A DNA stretch of 64,000 nucleotides from Flavobacterium nitrogenifigens (GCF_003254565.1 NZ_QJRI01000173.1:124001-188000), one strand, 5' to 3'; positions 34,444 through 44,343 are shown, counted from the first letter of the stretch. Numbers and translations are program-made. Notes: generated from the sequence alone by a model not told the origin.

Positions 34444-34533
34444 ATGTTCCTATGGAACATTATTACGGGACGTTTATTTTTTCATCAACGGATTTCATCC
34501 ATTGCTACCGATGAAATGTTCCTAGGGGAACAT
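34444..34533. repeat. two ATGTTCC/GGAACAT palindromes
   Basis: Copies lie at 34444-34460 and 34516-34533. The second is preceded by CTACCGATGAA, matching CTACCTACGAA before the copy at 20322, so a unit larger than the palindrome is conserved. Confidence 0.65.
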
Positions 34534-34596
34534 ATATCGTTGCGAATTATTTAGCTATTTACTGGGGACTGAGGACTAATCACTAACGACTAATAA

Positions 34597-36543
34597 CTAC
34601 TTACTCACTTTATATTTTTCATTCGCCGTTAGCATTTCCCAATTATCCGTTCTAAATGGCGATGCTGGGAATTTTTCTTTATTGAAAAGATTGATTTGTG
34701 TATCGTCATCTGCCCAACCGTAATGCACAGCAACGGGGTTTTGAACTTTATCACTTGAAACGATTATTTTGTTGTCTTTAATTATCGCTTTCGCGGAATG
34801 AAAAACTTTGTCTGCGCCTGCAATTTCGAAACCTTTTAATTCATCATTATTTGGCGTTGATAATCCGCTGCCGATGTTATCGAAAGTAAGGATAATTTCG
34901 TTTCCTTTTATTGTTTGAGATTTATAAGTTGGGCCGCTGTAAACTTGTTTTTTACCATAAAGATTGTTCATCGCAATGGCAGCCAGACGTAATCCAATGT
35001 CTTGTTTGTTGGTTGGATGAATGTCTTTTGCATTTCCGATATCGGTTGTAACCGCCATTCCGGTGTTTGGCAATTTTAAAGTTTCCGATTGTGCTTCGCG
35101 AAGTTCTGCCCAACGGCTTCCTTTTTGGCTATTGCCTCCGAACTCATCAAAAGTGGACAATTGAACGAAATAAAAAGGGAAGTTTCCTTGTTTGAATTTG
35201 CTTCGCCAATCGTTGATCATTACAGGAAATGATTTTTTGTATTCTGCCGCTCTCCAAACATTCGCTTCTCCTTGATACCATAAAGCACCTTGAATAGCAT
35301 AAGGAACCAACGGATTTACCATTGCATTGTACAATAATGACGGATAACTGTTTGGTGAAACTTCGATTCTCACTTTTACAACATTGAATTTCCAAAGTCC
35401 TTCAAGCGGTACATTAGAATCTTTAAAATCGATTTTCAAATCGGCTGGATCGCCGTAAATTCCGCCGCCGCCACTATAGTCTGTAATTCTTACTGCGATT
35501 ACGTTTGTTCCTTCTTTTAAGACATTAGCTGGAATTTTGTAAATTCTTTTAGCATCCCAAAGATTATTCGTTCCAACTTCAACTCCGTTTACATAAGTTT
35601 TATCTTCATCATCTACTTTTGCTAAATGTAAAACGGCTTCTTTTTTAGCCTGTTCTGCTGTTAAAACAATTGTTTTTCGCATCCAGACAATTCCGTCGAT
35701 ATTGCCAATCTGTTGGTTTTCCCAAAGTGAAGGAACTTTTATTTCTGGCCAGTTTTTGTCTTGGAAATTTGGGTCTTTAAATTGCTCTTCGTTTTCCATC
35801 GAAACATCAAAACCTTGCACTTTTTTCAGATTATCTAAAACCGATTTTTTATACGTTTCAAAAATGGCATTGATATCTACGGTTGGAACATCGGCAATCA
35901 TGGCTTTAAAATCTGGGCTGTTTTCAAAAGCTTCACGGCTTGTCCAGGTTTCCACATTGGTTCCGCCCCAGGAAGTATTGATGATTCCGATTGGGATTTT
36001 TAATTCTGAATATAATTTTCTAGCAAAATAATATCCGACTGCTGTAAAGTTCCCAACATTTTCCTTATTGGCTTCTTCCCATTTCCCTTGTTTTAAATTG
36101 TCTTTTGGAGTTCCGCTTAAATCCTGTGCAACACCAAAATGGCGAATCATTGGATAATTGGCACTGCTAATTTCTTTTTCAGCATTCATGGTTTTGAAAA
36201 CCTGAAATTCCATATTCGATTGTCCGCTGCAAATCCAAACTTCTCCAACCAAAACATTTTTGATCGTGATTTTATTTTTTCCGATAATGATCAATTCGAA
36301 TGGTCCGCCGGCTTTTTCCGCATTCAAATTTACCGTCCATTTTCCGTTTTTATCGGCTGTTGTTTTCTTGATTTGTTTGTTGAAATGAACTTCTACGCTT
36401 TCATTCGCATCAGCAAAACCCCAAATCGGAATTTGTTTGTCTCTTTGGAGTACCATTCCGTCAGAGAATATTAAAGGCATTCTTACATTAGCGCTAGATA
36501 TCACACTAAATATCAACAAAATAAAAACTATTGCTTTTTTCAT
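34597..36543 (-). CDS. SASA-type carbohydrate acetylesterase
   Basis: 648 residues with a signal peptide (to about 19). The SGNH-like sialate O-acetylesterase domain has the nucleophile Ser in CSGQSNMEF (about residue 109) and the His in DIHPTNKQDIG. A galactose-binding-like beta domain is inserted around residues 255-375. The natural substrate need not be sialate: in a xyloglucan-type locus the likely job is removing O-acetyl groups from side-chain galactose (inference). It lies between GH5 and GH95. Confidence 0.9.
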   Translation of the reverse strand: MKKAIVFILLIFSVISSANVRMPLIFSDGMVLQRDKQIPIWGFADANESVEVHFNKQIKKTTADKNGKWTVNLNAEKAGGPFELIIIGKNKITIKNVLVGEVWICSGQSNMEFQVFKTMNAEKEISSANYPMIRHFGVAQDLSGTPKDNLKQGKWEEANKENVGNFTAVGYYFARKLYSELKIPIGIINTSWGGTNVETWTSREAFENSPDFKAMIADVPTVDINAIFETYKKSVLDNLKKVQGFDVSMENEEQFKDPNFQDKNWPEIKVPSLWENQQIGNIDGIVWMRKTIVLTAEQAKKEAVLHLAKVDDEDKTYVNGVEVGTNNLWDAKRIYKIPANVLKEGTNVIAVRITDYSGGGGIYGDPADLKIDFKDSNVPLEGLWKFNVVKVRIEVSPNSYPSLLYNAMVNPLVPYAIQGALWYQGEANVWRAAEYKKSFPVMINDWRSKFKQGNFPFYFVQLSTFDEFGGNSQKGSRWAELREAQSETLKLPNTGMAVTTDIGNAKDIHPTNKQDIGLRLAAIAMNNLYGKKQVYSGPTYKSQTIKGNEIILTFDNIGSGLSTPNNDELKGFEIAGADKVFHSAKAIIKDNKIIVSSDKVQNPVAVHYGWADDDTQINLFNKEKFPASPFRTDNWEMLTANEKYKVSK

Positions 36544-36658
36544 TAATTCTTAATTTAAATAATTAAAACAACAAAAGTGATATAAAAAAACATAAGCTCA
36601 TTTTTGAATTTTACTTAATTTTACTTATATCACTGATGTGTTTTTGGGGCTATATTTT

Positions 36659-38167
36659 TTACTTTAATCCATCCAATAAAGCATTTAATGCTTGGGCATC
36701 ATAAACTGTGTTATTACTTCTATCAAATAACGACATTGTATTTACTCCTAAATTTCCAGCATCCCAATAAAAAGGAATTAACCCATTAGCTTTAGATTGT
36801 TTTACTACATATTTTAAGAAATAAGCTCTTGATGCTAAATGTAAAGTTAAATCATCTCCAGTCAAGTTAGTGCGTTTTATAGCTCCAAATTCTCCTAAAA
36901 TTACTGGAATTCCTTTGTCTACAAATTGCGTTTTCATAGAAAGGAAGAATTTATCTAAATCTGCTTCTTCTCCCCATGTTGCGTTACGAGTAAGATCTGT
37001 TGATGAATGATATTCTTTTCCCCAATAGTAGAACATTTTCCCCCAGTCAGCATCTTTGTCCATTAAAGCAAATTGATATGGTGTATAATAATGAACTTCT
37101 GCCATCATTCTGTTAGGCACTTTATCTGTTGGCAAAGTTGTCATTAATTTATTTGTTTTTTCAATATCGGTTGATGGACCTTGTACGATTAAATTACGAT
37201 ATGCATTTTTTCCTCCAGTAGAACGAACGGCATCAATAAAAGTTTGGTGATAAGAAGTTAAAACAGCCATTTGCGTTGCGTTTTCAACATTTGGTTCATT
37301 GGCACTTGCAAAAAGAAGATGTTCATCAAAACCTCTCAATTCAGTTGCGATTTGTTCCCAGAATGCTTTTTGTTTAGCATTATTTGCGTCTTTTTTAGCT
37401 TCTGTAACATTATTTTCAAGCCAACCATTATCCCAGTGAATGTTAACAATAACATACATATCATTATCTACACAATATTGCACAACCTCTTTTACTCTGT
37501 TAAGCCAATCTGCTTTTATTTGCGCTTTTTCAGCATTAGCTAAATACTGATTCCATGAACATGGAATTCTAATTGCATTAAAACCATTCGCTTTTACCAA
37601 GTCTATTAGCTCTTTAGTTACTTTAGGATTTCCCCATGCTGTTTCTCCTCCTGTTGCTTCTAATGTATTTCCTATATTCCAGCCTAATTTCATTTTTGCC
37701 GCCAATTGAACTGCCGTACTGCTCATTCCTGTAGCATCTGCAGGAAGCGGATTTGTATTATAGCTTGGATATGTGCCATCAACTGCTTTTCCTGCTGCCT
37801 GAGAAACTTTTATTTGTAAAGGTTTTGCCTCTCCCGAAGTTAATGTTATAATTCCTGTTCTTGCGGTTAAAGTCGTATTCTCTAATACAGTAACCTGAAC
37901 AACCGTAGTTCCTGTAGTTCCTGCCACTTTGCTGAGCTTTATCCAGCTTGCGTTTGAGATTTGTAATAGCCAAGCTGTAGCTTCACTATTAATGGTTATC
38001 TCAGCATTACTTTCTGCACTTTGAAAATCAATTTTATCTGTGTTTACTGTTAATCCTTTTACAGTCAAATTTTGTGCTGTTTCTTTATCAGAACTGCATG
38101 CTAAAACTCCTAAAAATGCAAAAGATAAAAGCACGCTTGCAAGGTAATCTCCAATTGTTTTTTTCAT
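36659..38167 (-). CDS. GH5 endo-glucanase lipoprotein with BACON domain
   Basis: 502 residues. The lipoprotein signal (FLGVLAC then SSDKE, an acidic export signal) points to the cell surface. A BACON domain covers about 40-130 and the GH5 barrel about 150-500, with KLGWNIGNTLEA at its start, the acid/base Glu in ASANEPN and the nucleophile in VILGEFGA. The sequence type resembles subfamily GH5_4, which includes endo-xyloglucanases. It would make the first cut outside the cell. It shares a 21-base leader with the small ORF before susC. Confidence 0.92.
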   Translation of the reverse strand: MKKTIGDYLASVLLSFAFLGVLACSSDKETAQNLTVKGLTVNTDKIDFQSAESNAEITINSEATAWLLQISNASWIKLSKVAGTTGTTVVQVTVLENTTLTARTGIITLTSGEAKPLQIKVSQAAGKAVDGTYPSYNTNPLPADATGMSSTAVQLAAKMKLGWNIGNTLEATGGETAWGNPKVTKELIDLVKANGFNAIRIPCSWNQYLANAEKAQIKADWLNRVKEVVQYCVDNDMYVIVNIHWDNGWLENNVTEAKKDANNAKQKAFWEQIATELRGFDEHLLFASANEPNVENATQMAVLTSYHQTFIDAVRSTGGKNAYRNLIVQGPSTDIEKTNKLMTTLPTDKVPNRMMAEVHYYTPYQFALMDKDADWGKMFYYWGKEYHSSTDLTRNATWGEEADLDKFFLSMKTQFVDKGIPVILGEFGAIKRTNLTGDDLTLHLASRAYFLKYVVKQSKANGLIPFYWDAGNLGVNTMSLFDRSNNTVYDAQALNALLDGLK

Positions 38168-38176
38168 TTTGGTTTG

Positions 38177-38197
38177 GTTTAAGTTAAGTGTAAGTTT
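38177..38197 (-). promoter_or_regulatory. shared 21-base PUL leader, GH5 copy
   Basis: AAACTTACACTTAACTTAAA plus C (minus strand) ends 9 bases before the GH5 start codon. The identical sequence lies 9 bases before the small ORF at 55652. Confidence 0.6.
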
Positions 38198-38204
38198 TTA
38201 AAAT

Positions 38205-38234
38205 AAACGCCAGCTGGTACATGGGCTGGCGTTA
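38205..38234. repeat. GCCAGC hairpin between GH3 and GH5 genes
   Basis: AACGCCAGC pairs with GCTGGCGTT across an 11-base loop, followed on the minus strand by TTTATTTT. It may be a weak terminator or a processing site between the two PUL genes. Confidence 0.5.
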
Positions 38235-38265
38235 ATAGTTTGGTTATTTTATAGCAATATCAGTT

Positions 38266-40503
38266 TTATTTAACTGTAATATCTACTTTGAATTTTAAAT
38301 CTCTTGAAGAGTTACCTAAATTCAAAGTATATTTTCCAGGTTCTACTGTCCATTTCTTAGAAGCAACATCATAATAAGCCAATTCTTTAACTGGCACTTT
38401 GATCGTTACTTTTTCTGAACCTCCAGCTTTAACAGCAACTTTTTTGAAACCTTTTAATTCTTGTGCTGCACGAGTAATTTTAGAATCAGGTTTTGAAGTA
38501 TATAATTGAACCACTTCTTTTCCTTCAACATTCCCTACATTTTTAACTTCTAAAGAAACTTCAATTACATCTGTTAAAGCATAAGCTGTTTTATTCGTTT
38601 TTGGATTTCCAAAAGCAAAATTAGTGTACGATAATCCGTAACCAAAAGGATATAATGGCGTTACATTTTTAGTATCAAACCAACGGTATCCAATTAAAAG
38701 TCCTTCCGCATAATTTACCGTTTTGTCTCCAGGGAAACTGTTTGTAGCATGTGCAGGAGAATCTTTTAAAGCAACAGGCATTGTCCAAGGTAATTTTCCA
38801 GACGGATTTACTTTTCCTAAAATAACATCAGCCAAAGCATTTCCACCTTCAGAACCGTTGAACCAGCTCCAAACTAAAGCTGAAGATTTTTTGCTTACTT
38901 CATTAATATCAAAAGGAGCACCAGCTACCATTACAACAATCGTTTTTGGATTAGCTTCTATTACTTTTTTGATTAATTCTTCTTGTCCAAAAGGCAAGTG
39001 TAAGTCTCTTCTGTCTGAAGCTTCTGTTTCGTAATCACGGTTTGAACCCGCAAAAACAATTGCTACATCAGAGTTCTTAGCTGCTTCTACTGCTTCTTGA
39101 ACTTTTGCTGGATCTAATTGGTCAATTGTAACAGGACCATTAGCCGTAATATTTCCTAAATTTCCTCTGTTCTTTTTATCGTAACGCTCTAAATATCCTT
39201 CAGCATAATTGATTTTAACTGATGCAGGAAGTCTATTTTTAAGACCTTCAAGCGGTGTAACTTCTCTTTTGGTTTTTACTCCCGCTCCAAATCCGCCCAA
39301 AGCGTTTTTCTTTGTCGCGTTGTTTCCGATAACGGCAATAGATTTTACTCCATCCAGTTTTAATGGTAATGCATTGTTTTCGTTTTTCAACAATACGATT
39401 GCTTCAGCTGCAATTTTGTAAGCGTCTTGATAATGTGCTTCGGTTGCGATGCTTCCTTTTGCGCGCTCGCCTCCGCCCATTGCTTTCACTTGGAATAAAA
39501 CTCTTAAAATACGTTTTACATGCAGATCGATTTCTTTCTCAGAAACTTCTCCAGATTTAACTGCAGCAATTAATTTATCGGCTAAGAAAAATTCGTTGAA
39601 AGGTTTTGGAGTTCCCATTTCAATATCTAAACCGCTTTTCAATGATTTTGCTGTAGAATGCACCGCAGCCCAATCTGAAACTACAACGCCTTTAAATCCC
39701 CATTCGTCACGAAGGATTTTATTTAGCATATAATCGTTCTCACATAAATATTCGCCTCTGAATTTATTGTAAGCCCCCATTATACTATACGCTTTTGCTT
39801 CTTTTACCGAAGCTTCAAAAGCTGGAAGATAAATTTCGCGAAGCGTACGCTCATCAATTTGAACATCAACAAAATCACGATTCGTTTCCTGATTGTTTGC
39901 CGCGTAATGTTTTACACACGCCATTACATCTTTTTCTTGCAAACCAACAATCAAAGGCACAGCGATTTTTTTGTTTAAGAACGGATCTTCAGACATATAC
40001 TCGTAAGTTCTTCCTCCAAGCGGTGTTCTCACCATATTGATGGCTGGAGAAAGCAACATGTCTTTGTCTCTTGCACGCAATTCTTCTCCTAAACTGGTTC
40101 CAAAAGTATGTGCCATTTCAGCATTCCAAGTTGCTGCCAAAGCACCTCCCGCAGGATAGTAAGTTGCAAAATCGTTTGTCCATCCTGCTGGAGCCCAATT
40201 ATCTCTTGAGATCTCTTCACGAACTCCCAGTGGACCATCGGCCATTTTTAATTCTGGAATTCCTAAACGTTTTACACCTGCATTGGCAAACATGCTGTTT
40301 CCGTGAAGCATTCCGATTTTTTCTTCTAATGTCATTTGCGAAATCAGTTTGTCGATTTCTGCATCATGGTCTGTACTTATTTCTTTTCCAACGTATTCTT
40401 CGGTCTGCGCCGAATTTGAAGCCGTTGTCTGTGCATCGTTTTTACATGAAGTAAAGAACGCAAAAACTAGAGCTGATGAAAGGAATATCATTTTGTTTTT
40501 CAT
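38266..40503 (-). CDS. GH3 beta-glucosidase lipoprotein
   Basis: 745 residues. The lipoprotein signal ends FFTSC. The N-terminal GH3 barrel has KHYAANNQETNRD and the nucleophile Asp in GVVVSDWAAVHS; the C-terminal alpha/beta domain (from about 370) has the acid/base region, and a fibronectin-III-like domain closes the chain. In this locus it would release glucose from trimmed xyloglucan oligosaccharides. GH3 also includes beta-xylosidases, but the PUL partners favour beta-glucosidase. Confidence 0.94.
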   Translation of the reverse strand: MKNKMIFLSSALVFAFFTSCKNDAQTTASNSAQTEEYVGKEISTDHDAEIDKLISQMTLEEKIGMLHGNSMFANAGVKRLGIPELKMADGPLGVREEISRDNWAPAGWTNDFATYYPAGGALAATWNAEMAHTFGTSLGEELRARDKDMLLSPAINMVRTPLGGRTYEYMSEDPFLNKKIAVPLIVGLQEKDVMACVKHYAANNQETNRDFVDVQIDERTLREIYLPAFEASVKEAKAYSIMGAYNKFRGEYLCENDYMLNKILRDEWGFKGVVVSDWAAVHSTAKSLKSGLDIEMGTPKPFNEFFLADKLIAAVKSGEVSEKEIDLHVKRILRVLFQVKAMGGGERAKGSIATEAHYQDAYKIAAEAIVLLKNENNALPLKLDGVKSIAVIGNNATKKNALGGFGAGVKTKREVTPLEGLKNRLPASVKINYAEGYLERYDKKNRGNLGNITANGPVTIDQLDPAKVQEAVEAAKNSDVAIVFAGSNRDYETEASDRRDLHLPFGQEELIKKVIEANPKTIVVMVAGAPFDINEVSKKSSALVWSWFNGSEGGNALADVILGKVNPSGKLPWTMPVALKDSPAHATNSFPGDKTVNYAEGLLIGYRWFDTKNVTPLYPFGYGLSYTNFAFGNPKTNKTAYALTDVIEVSLEVKNVGNVEGKEVVQLYTSKPDSKITRAAQELKGFKKVAVKAGGSEKVTIKVPVKELAYYDVASKKWTVEPGKYTLNLGNSSRDLKFKVDITVK

Positions 40504-40596
40504 AGATAGTTAGGTGTTTTTTTATTTAAAGATTTTGAGCCTCACACATATTCTTTAAATACCGTTAATATTATGTATTTGTGGTTTTCTCTAAAA

Positions 40597-42153
40597 TTAT
40601 TGTTTAATTAAATTCAGCATTATAACATCATTTTCGTTGATTTTAAATTCTCTACTGAAAGTTCCTTTTCCGTCAATTGTAATTTTTTCTGTCGAAATGG
40701 GCGTGCCGTTATTTTTCTCTTTTATGGAATTGACTTGCTCACGTGTTAACTGACTCGGTTTATTCATCGCCAGATAATCCGCGTAAGCGTCATTTACTTT
40801 GTAACCTACCTTGTAAATTTCTAAAAGATATTTTCCTTTTTGCATTCCGTCAACTTCAACTTTCACTTTTCCTTTTTCTTTTGATGGAAGGTCTTTAATG
40901 TAATAGGTTTGATTCAATTCTTTATCGCCTGGATGTGTATTCGTAAAATCCCAAAGTAAAACCTGAACATCACCTTTTGCATTTTTGGAAGTCCAAGAAG
41001 CTTTATCTGAGTTTTGAAGTTCTGTTTCTCCTAATTTATTCATTAAATAATAAGAGAAATAGGCTGGTTTTTTAATTCCCTGCGTATTCAATAATCCGAA
41101 ACCTCCGTGGAAAGGCGTAAATCTTGGTCCCGCTTCTTCAAAAATATCAGTAAAAACCCAATAGGACATTGAGTTTGCCGCATTTCCAACTTGTTTTAAT
41201 TTCTGTAAAATATACGCTGCCGAATGATAACTATCGTGAATTGGATCTGCTGGCGTATAAGATGTACTCCATTCTGTATAATGCAATTCCAGATTTGGTT
41301 TTGCCGATTCCGTAATCAACTTTCTAGAATTGATAATTTCACCACTCACACTCCATTCGTCCTGATTTAAAATCGTTCCCGAAGTTCCGAATTCGTCCAA
41401 ATATCCGTGTTTTACTCCATAAGTATGTGTTGAAACAAAATCCATTGGGACGTTATTCTTCGCACAAAAATCAATTGTTTCAGCAACCCAAGCAGAACCA
41501 GCTGTTGCAGGTCCACCAACTTTGTAAGCTGGATTTACTGCTTTTACACCGCGAGTGGCGTAATCGTATAATTTATAATATTCTTGCTGTGTGCTGCTCC
41601 AAAATCCAGGTGAAAGATTTGGTTCGTTCCAAACTTCAAAATACCATGTTTTTACTTCTTCGTCTCCATAACGCTCTTTAAAATGCTGGGTTAGATTCTT
41701 AACTAAATCTTCCCATTTTTTATAATCTTTTGGAGGTGTTACATTTCCTTTCCACCAGAAAATAGTTTCTTTTCCGCTTGCTAATGCATTAGGCATAAAA
41801 CCTAATTCTACGAACGGTTTCATTTTTAAACTCACAATATAATCGAACAAAACGTCTACATATTGGTAATTGTATTCTGGATTTCCTTTTTCGTCTTCAC
41901 GATAAACGGCCATATCATCAGACAATAAACCATGAAAACGGATGTATTTAAAATCGCATTCTTTTTTCACCAATGCCAATTGCTGTTGCCAGTCGGCTCT
42001 CAAACCTTCGTTTGCTCTTCCGGCACCGATGCATTCTTTGAACATGGTGTTTAATTTTCCTGCTTCTTTTTTATAATCCACTTTTATCGTTCGGTTTTGT
42101 GCCATCAAATGGACTGAACTAAATAAAACTGCTACTATTAAAAGTTTTTTCAT
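40597..42153 (-). CDS. GH39-like glycoside hydrolase
   Basis: 517 residues from the ATG at 42153; an in-frame GTG at 42183 lies inside a palindrome and is disfavoured. Signal peptide to about residue 18. Landmarks are WYFEVWNEPNLSPGFW with the acid/base Glu and LELHYTEWSTS with the nucleophile, the GH39 beta-xylosidase pattern, and a C-terminal beta domain. A GH39 enzyme is not a standard member of characterised xyloglucan loci, so the target may be a rare side chain or a co-occurring xylan fragment. Confidence 0.85.
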   Translation of the reverse strand: MKKLLIVAVLFSSVHLMAQNRTIKVDYKKEAGKLNTMFKECIGAGRANEGLRADWQQQLALVKKECDFKYIRFHGLLSDDMAVYREDEKGNPEYNYQYVDVLFDYIVSLKMKPFVELGFMPNALASGKETIFWWKGNVTPPKDYKKWEDLVKNLTQHFKERYGDEEVKTWYFEVWNEPNLSPGFWSSTQQEYYKLYDYATRGVKAVNPAYKVGGPATAGSAWVAETIDFCAKNNVPMDFVSTHTYGVKHGYLDEFGTSGTILNQDEWSVSGEIINSRKLITESAKPNLELHYTEWSTSYTPADPIHDSYHSAAYILQKLKQVGNAANSMSYWVFTDIFEEAGPRFTPFHGGFGLLNTQGIKKPAYFSYYLMNKLGETELQNSDKASWTSKNAKGDVQVLLWDFTNTHPGDKELNQTYYIKDLPSKEKGKVKVEVDGMQKGKYLLEIYKVGYKVNDAYADYLAMNKPSQLTREQVNSIKEKNNGTPISTEKITIDGKGTFSREFKINENDVIMLNLIKQ

Positions 42154-42178
42154 CTGGAAATGGTTTTGTTTATTTTTA

Positions 42179-42323
42179 GCCACTCCCGATAGCTATCGGG
42201 AGTGGCTAAATATTTTATTTTCTAACTATATGTTAGACGCACTGCAGTGCGTCTCTACAGATTACGTTGTGTATAATCATTGTGTTGAGTAAACCCGACA
42301 GGTTTTTAAAACCTGTCGGGTTT
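42179..42323. repeat. three unrelated palindromes in tandem
   Basis: A 28-base perfect palindrome (GCCACTCCCGATAG and complement, 42179-42206), a 20-base perfect palindrome (AGACGCACTGCAGTGCGTCT, 42235-42254) and a CCCGACAGG palindrome (42291-42323) fill the spacer between the GH97 and GH39 genes. Confidence 0.7.
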
Positions 42324-42336
42324 GAGAAATTAATAA

Positions 42337-44343
42337 TTATAGCTTTTTAAATCTCACTGCTCCACCGCCAGCTCCACCTAATTTCAATTGTAATTTATCT
42401 GAAGCTTTTACTATTTTCTTAGAAATTGCTACTGCTTCTGGATTATGCGTTTGATCTGTTCCTTCGGCATCAACATAAATCTGAGCTTCGTAAGTCGCAC
42501 TTGGATCTAAGAATGATAATGAAACTTCTACATTTCTAGGTTTTTCATTTGTTAAAGTTCCTAGATACCAATCGGCACTATTTCTGTCTTTTCTTGCTGT
42601 TGTGATGTATTCGCCAATTTTTCCTTCTAAGATTTTAGTGTCTTCCCAATCTGTTGGAACATCTTTTAAGAATTGTAAAGCTGGTTTTCCTTCGTAGTTT
42701 TCTGGAAGATCTGCCAACATCTGGATTGGAGAGTAAATCGTTACATACAATGCCAATTGCTGTCCAACTGTTCCTTGGATTCTTTTTCCAGGATAACCTT
42801 GTTTTACCTCAACATCAAAAATTCCAGGTGTAAAATCCATTGGGCCAGAAAGCAATCTTGTAAACGGAATAATACTTAAATGGTTTGGCGGATTTCCTTC
42901 ACTCCAAGCATTATATTCTTGTCCTCGCGCTGCTTCTCTGGAAACCATGTTTGGATACGTTCTTCTTTCTCCCGTATCTTTTATCGATTCGTGGTATAAA
43001 ACGGCTAAATCATATTGCGCCGCTTTTTCTAAAATATATCTGAAATAGTTCACTCCAAATTGTCCAAAGTGCATTTGTTTCATATTCAGTTTCGAACCCA
43101 CGTGACCAATTTTTACGGTATGAATTCCAAGTTTTTTGTACAAAGCAAAACCTTCGTCAACTTCTTTTAAATAGTTAATTAAGTTTGAACCTGTTTCGTG
43201 ATAACCGATTAATTCGATATTCTTTTTCTTTCCGTATTCGACTACTTTTTCAAGATCGAAATTGTCTGCGCTTTTTGTAAAACTGAACATGTGCATACGG
43301 TTTTCATACCAACCCGGTGTCCAACCTTTGTTCCAACCTTCGATTAATAAATGATTGAAACCTTCTTTTGCTGTAAAGTCGATATACTCTTCAGCGTGTT
43401 TTGTAGTTGCTCCTTGTTTGTCGCTTTCCCAGAAAGTATATTTCCCAATATGCATTCCCCACCAAATTCCTAAATATTTGTATGGTTTGAAATAACTGTT
43501 TGTATTCTTTAATTTGTTTGGCTCGTTTAAGTTTAAAACCAAATAAGAAGTAATCAATTCTCCTGGATTTTCTCCTATTTGAAGCGTTCTCCAAGAAGAA
43601 GTAAACGAATCTTTTACGCGAACTTTAACTCCATCAGGCCACGGCACCAAATCCGACTTTAATTCTGTTCCTTTATTATTGACCAAAGTCATACTGGCAA
43701 AATCGATCAGGTTTGCTTCGTGGAAACTTAACGCTAATCCGCTTTTACTTTCTATTGTTAATGGAGTTAAAACGGTATCTAAAGTGCTAACTGGCGCATC
43801 TTTGAAAAGATATTCGTCACGGTTTTCTCTGTTTGCCGGAATCCACCAAGCCTTTCCATCTTCTTTTAAGTTGAAAGTTGTTTTTTCATCCATGATGAAA
43901 ATACTGTCTTTTACATTTTGTTTTGGATAAACATATCTAAAAGCCACTCCGTCATCAAAAGCACGAAACTGAATTTGTAATTTTCTTTTGTTTCCTGTTT
44001 TTTGCTGCAAATAAACAACCAATTGATTGTAATGGTTTCTAATATTTTTCTTTTCTCCCCAAACTTGTTCCCAAGTTTCATCAAACGTAGAAGTTTTTGC
44101 TCCTTTTATTTCAAAGTTTGTGCTTAAATCTTCGTTTCCTTTCAATACAAATCCCATATCAGAAGGAGAAATTACTTCTGTCTTTCCGTGAGAAACTGCG
44201 TATTTTGGAGCATTTTTTACCAGCTCAAATTTGATTGTATTCTTTCCGTTTGGCGATGCCAATTCGTAAGCGTTTTTCGTTTTTTGACTGTAGCCTATTG
44301 CTATAGAAAACAATGCGGCTGGGAGAATTAGATAGTTTTTCAT
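42337..44343 (-). CDS. GH97 glycoside hydrolase, probably inverting
   Basis: 668 residues with a signal peptide (to about 19, IGYSQ). The N-terminal beta-sandwich (about 25-280) precedes the barrel, which contains YLGIWWGMHIGKYTF and AVLYHESIKDTGERRTYPN; the C-terminus is a beta domain. Where retaining GH97 galactosidases have an Asp nucleophile the sequence reads VKIGHVGSK, while Glu in YHES and RGQEYNAW is kept, as in SusB-type inverting alpha-glucosidases. The calcium-site Glu residues could not all be placed. Its role on xyloglucan is unclear. Confidence 0.88.
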   Translation of the reverse strand: MKNYLILPAALFSIAIGYSQKTKNAYELASPNGKNTIKFELVKNAPKYAVSHGKTEVISPSDMGFVLKGNEDLSTNFEIKGAKTSTFDETWEQVWGEKKNIRNHYNQLVVYLQQKTGNKRKLQIQFRAFDDGVAFRYVYPKQNVKDSIFIMDEKTTFNLKEDGKAWWIPANRENRDEYLFKDAPVSTLDTVLTPLTIESKSGLALSFHEANLIDFASMTLVNNKGTELKSDLVPWPDGVKVRVKDSFTSSWRTLQIGENPGELITSYLVLNLNEPNKLKNTNSYFKPYKYLGIWWGMHIGKYTFWESDKQGATTKHAEEYIDFTAKEGFNHLLIEGWNKGWTPGWYENRMHMFSFTKSADNFDLEKVVEYGKKKNIELIGYHETGSNLINYLKEVDEGFALYKKLGIHTVKIGHVGSKLNMKQMHFGQFGVNYFRYILEKAAQYDLAVLYHESIKDTGERRTYPNMVSREAARGQEYNAWSEGNPPNHLSIIPFTRLLSGPMDFTPGIFDVEVKQGYPGKRIQGTVGQQLALYVTIYSPIQMLADLPENYEGKPALQFLKDVPTDWEDTKILEGKIGEYITTARKDRNSADWYLGTLTNEKPRNVEVSLSFLDPSATYEAQIYVDAEGTDQTHNPEAVAISKKIVKASDKLQLKLGGAGGGAVRFKKL

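Noticed and set aside
34597..36543. Sialic-acid metabolism assignment for the SASA esterase
   Set aside because: No sialidase or other sialate genes are nearby; the surrounding glycosidases indicate a plant polysaccharide.
39795..40454. Long plus-strand ORFs inside the GH3 gene (39795-40040 and 40071-40454)
   Set aside because: They are antisense to a full-length enzyme gene, and their composition (Leu/His/Phe rich) is typical of mirror frames.
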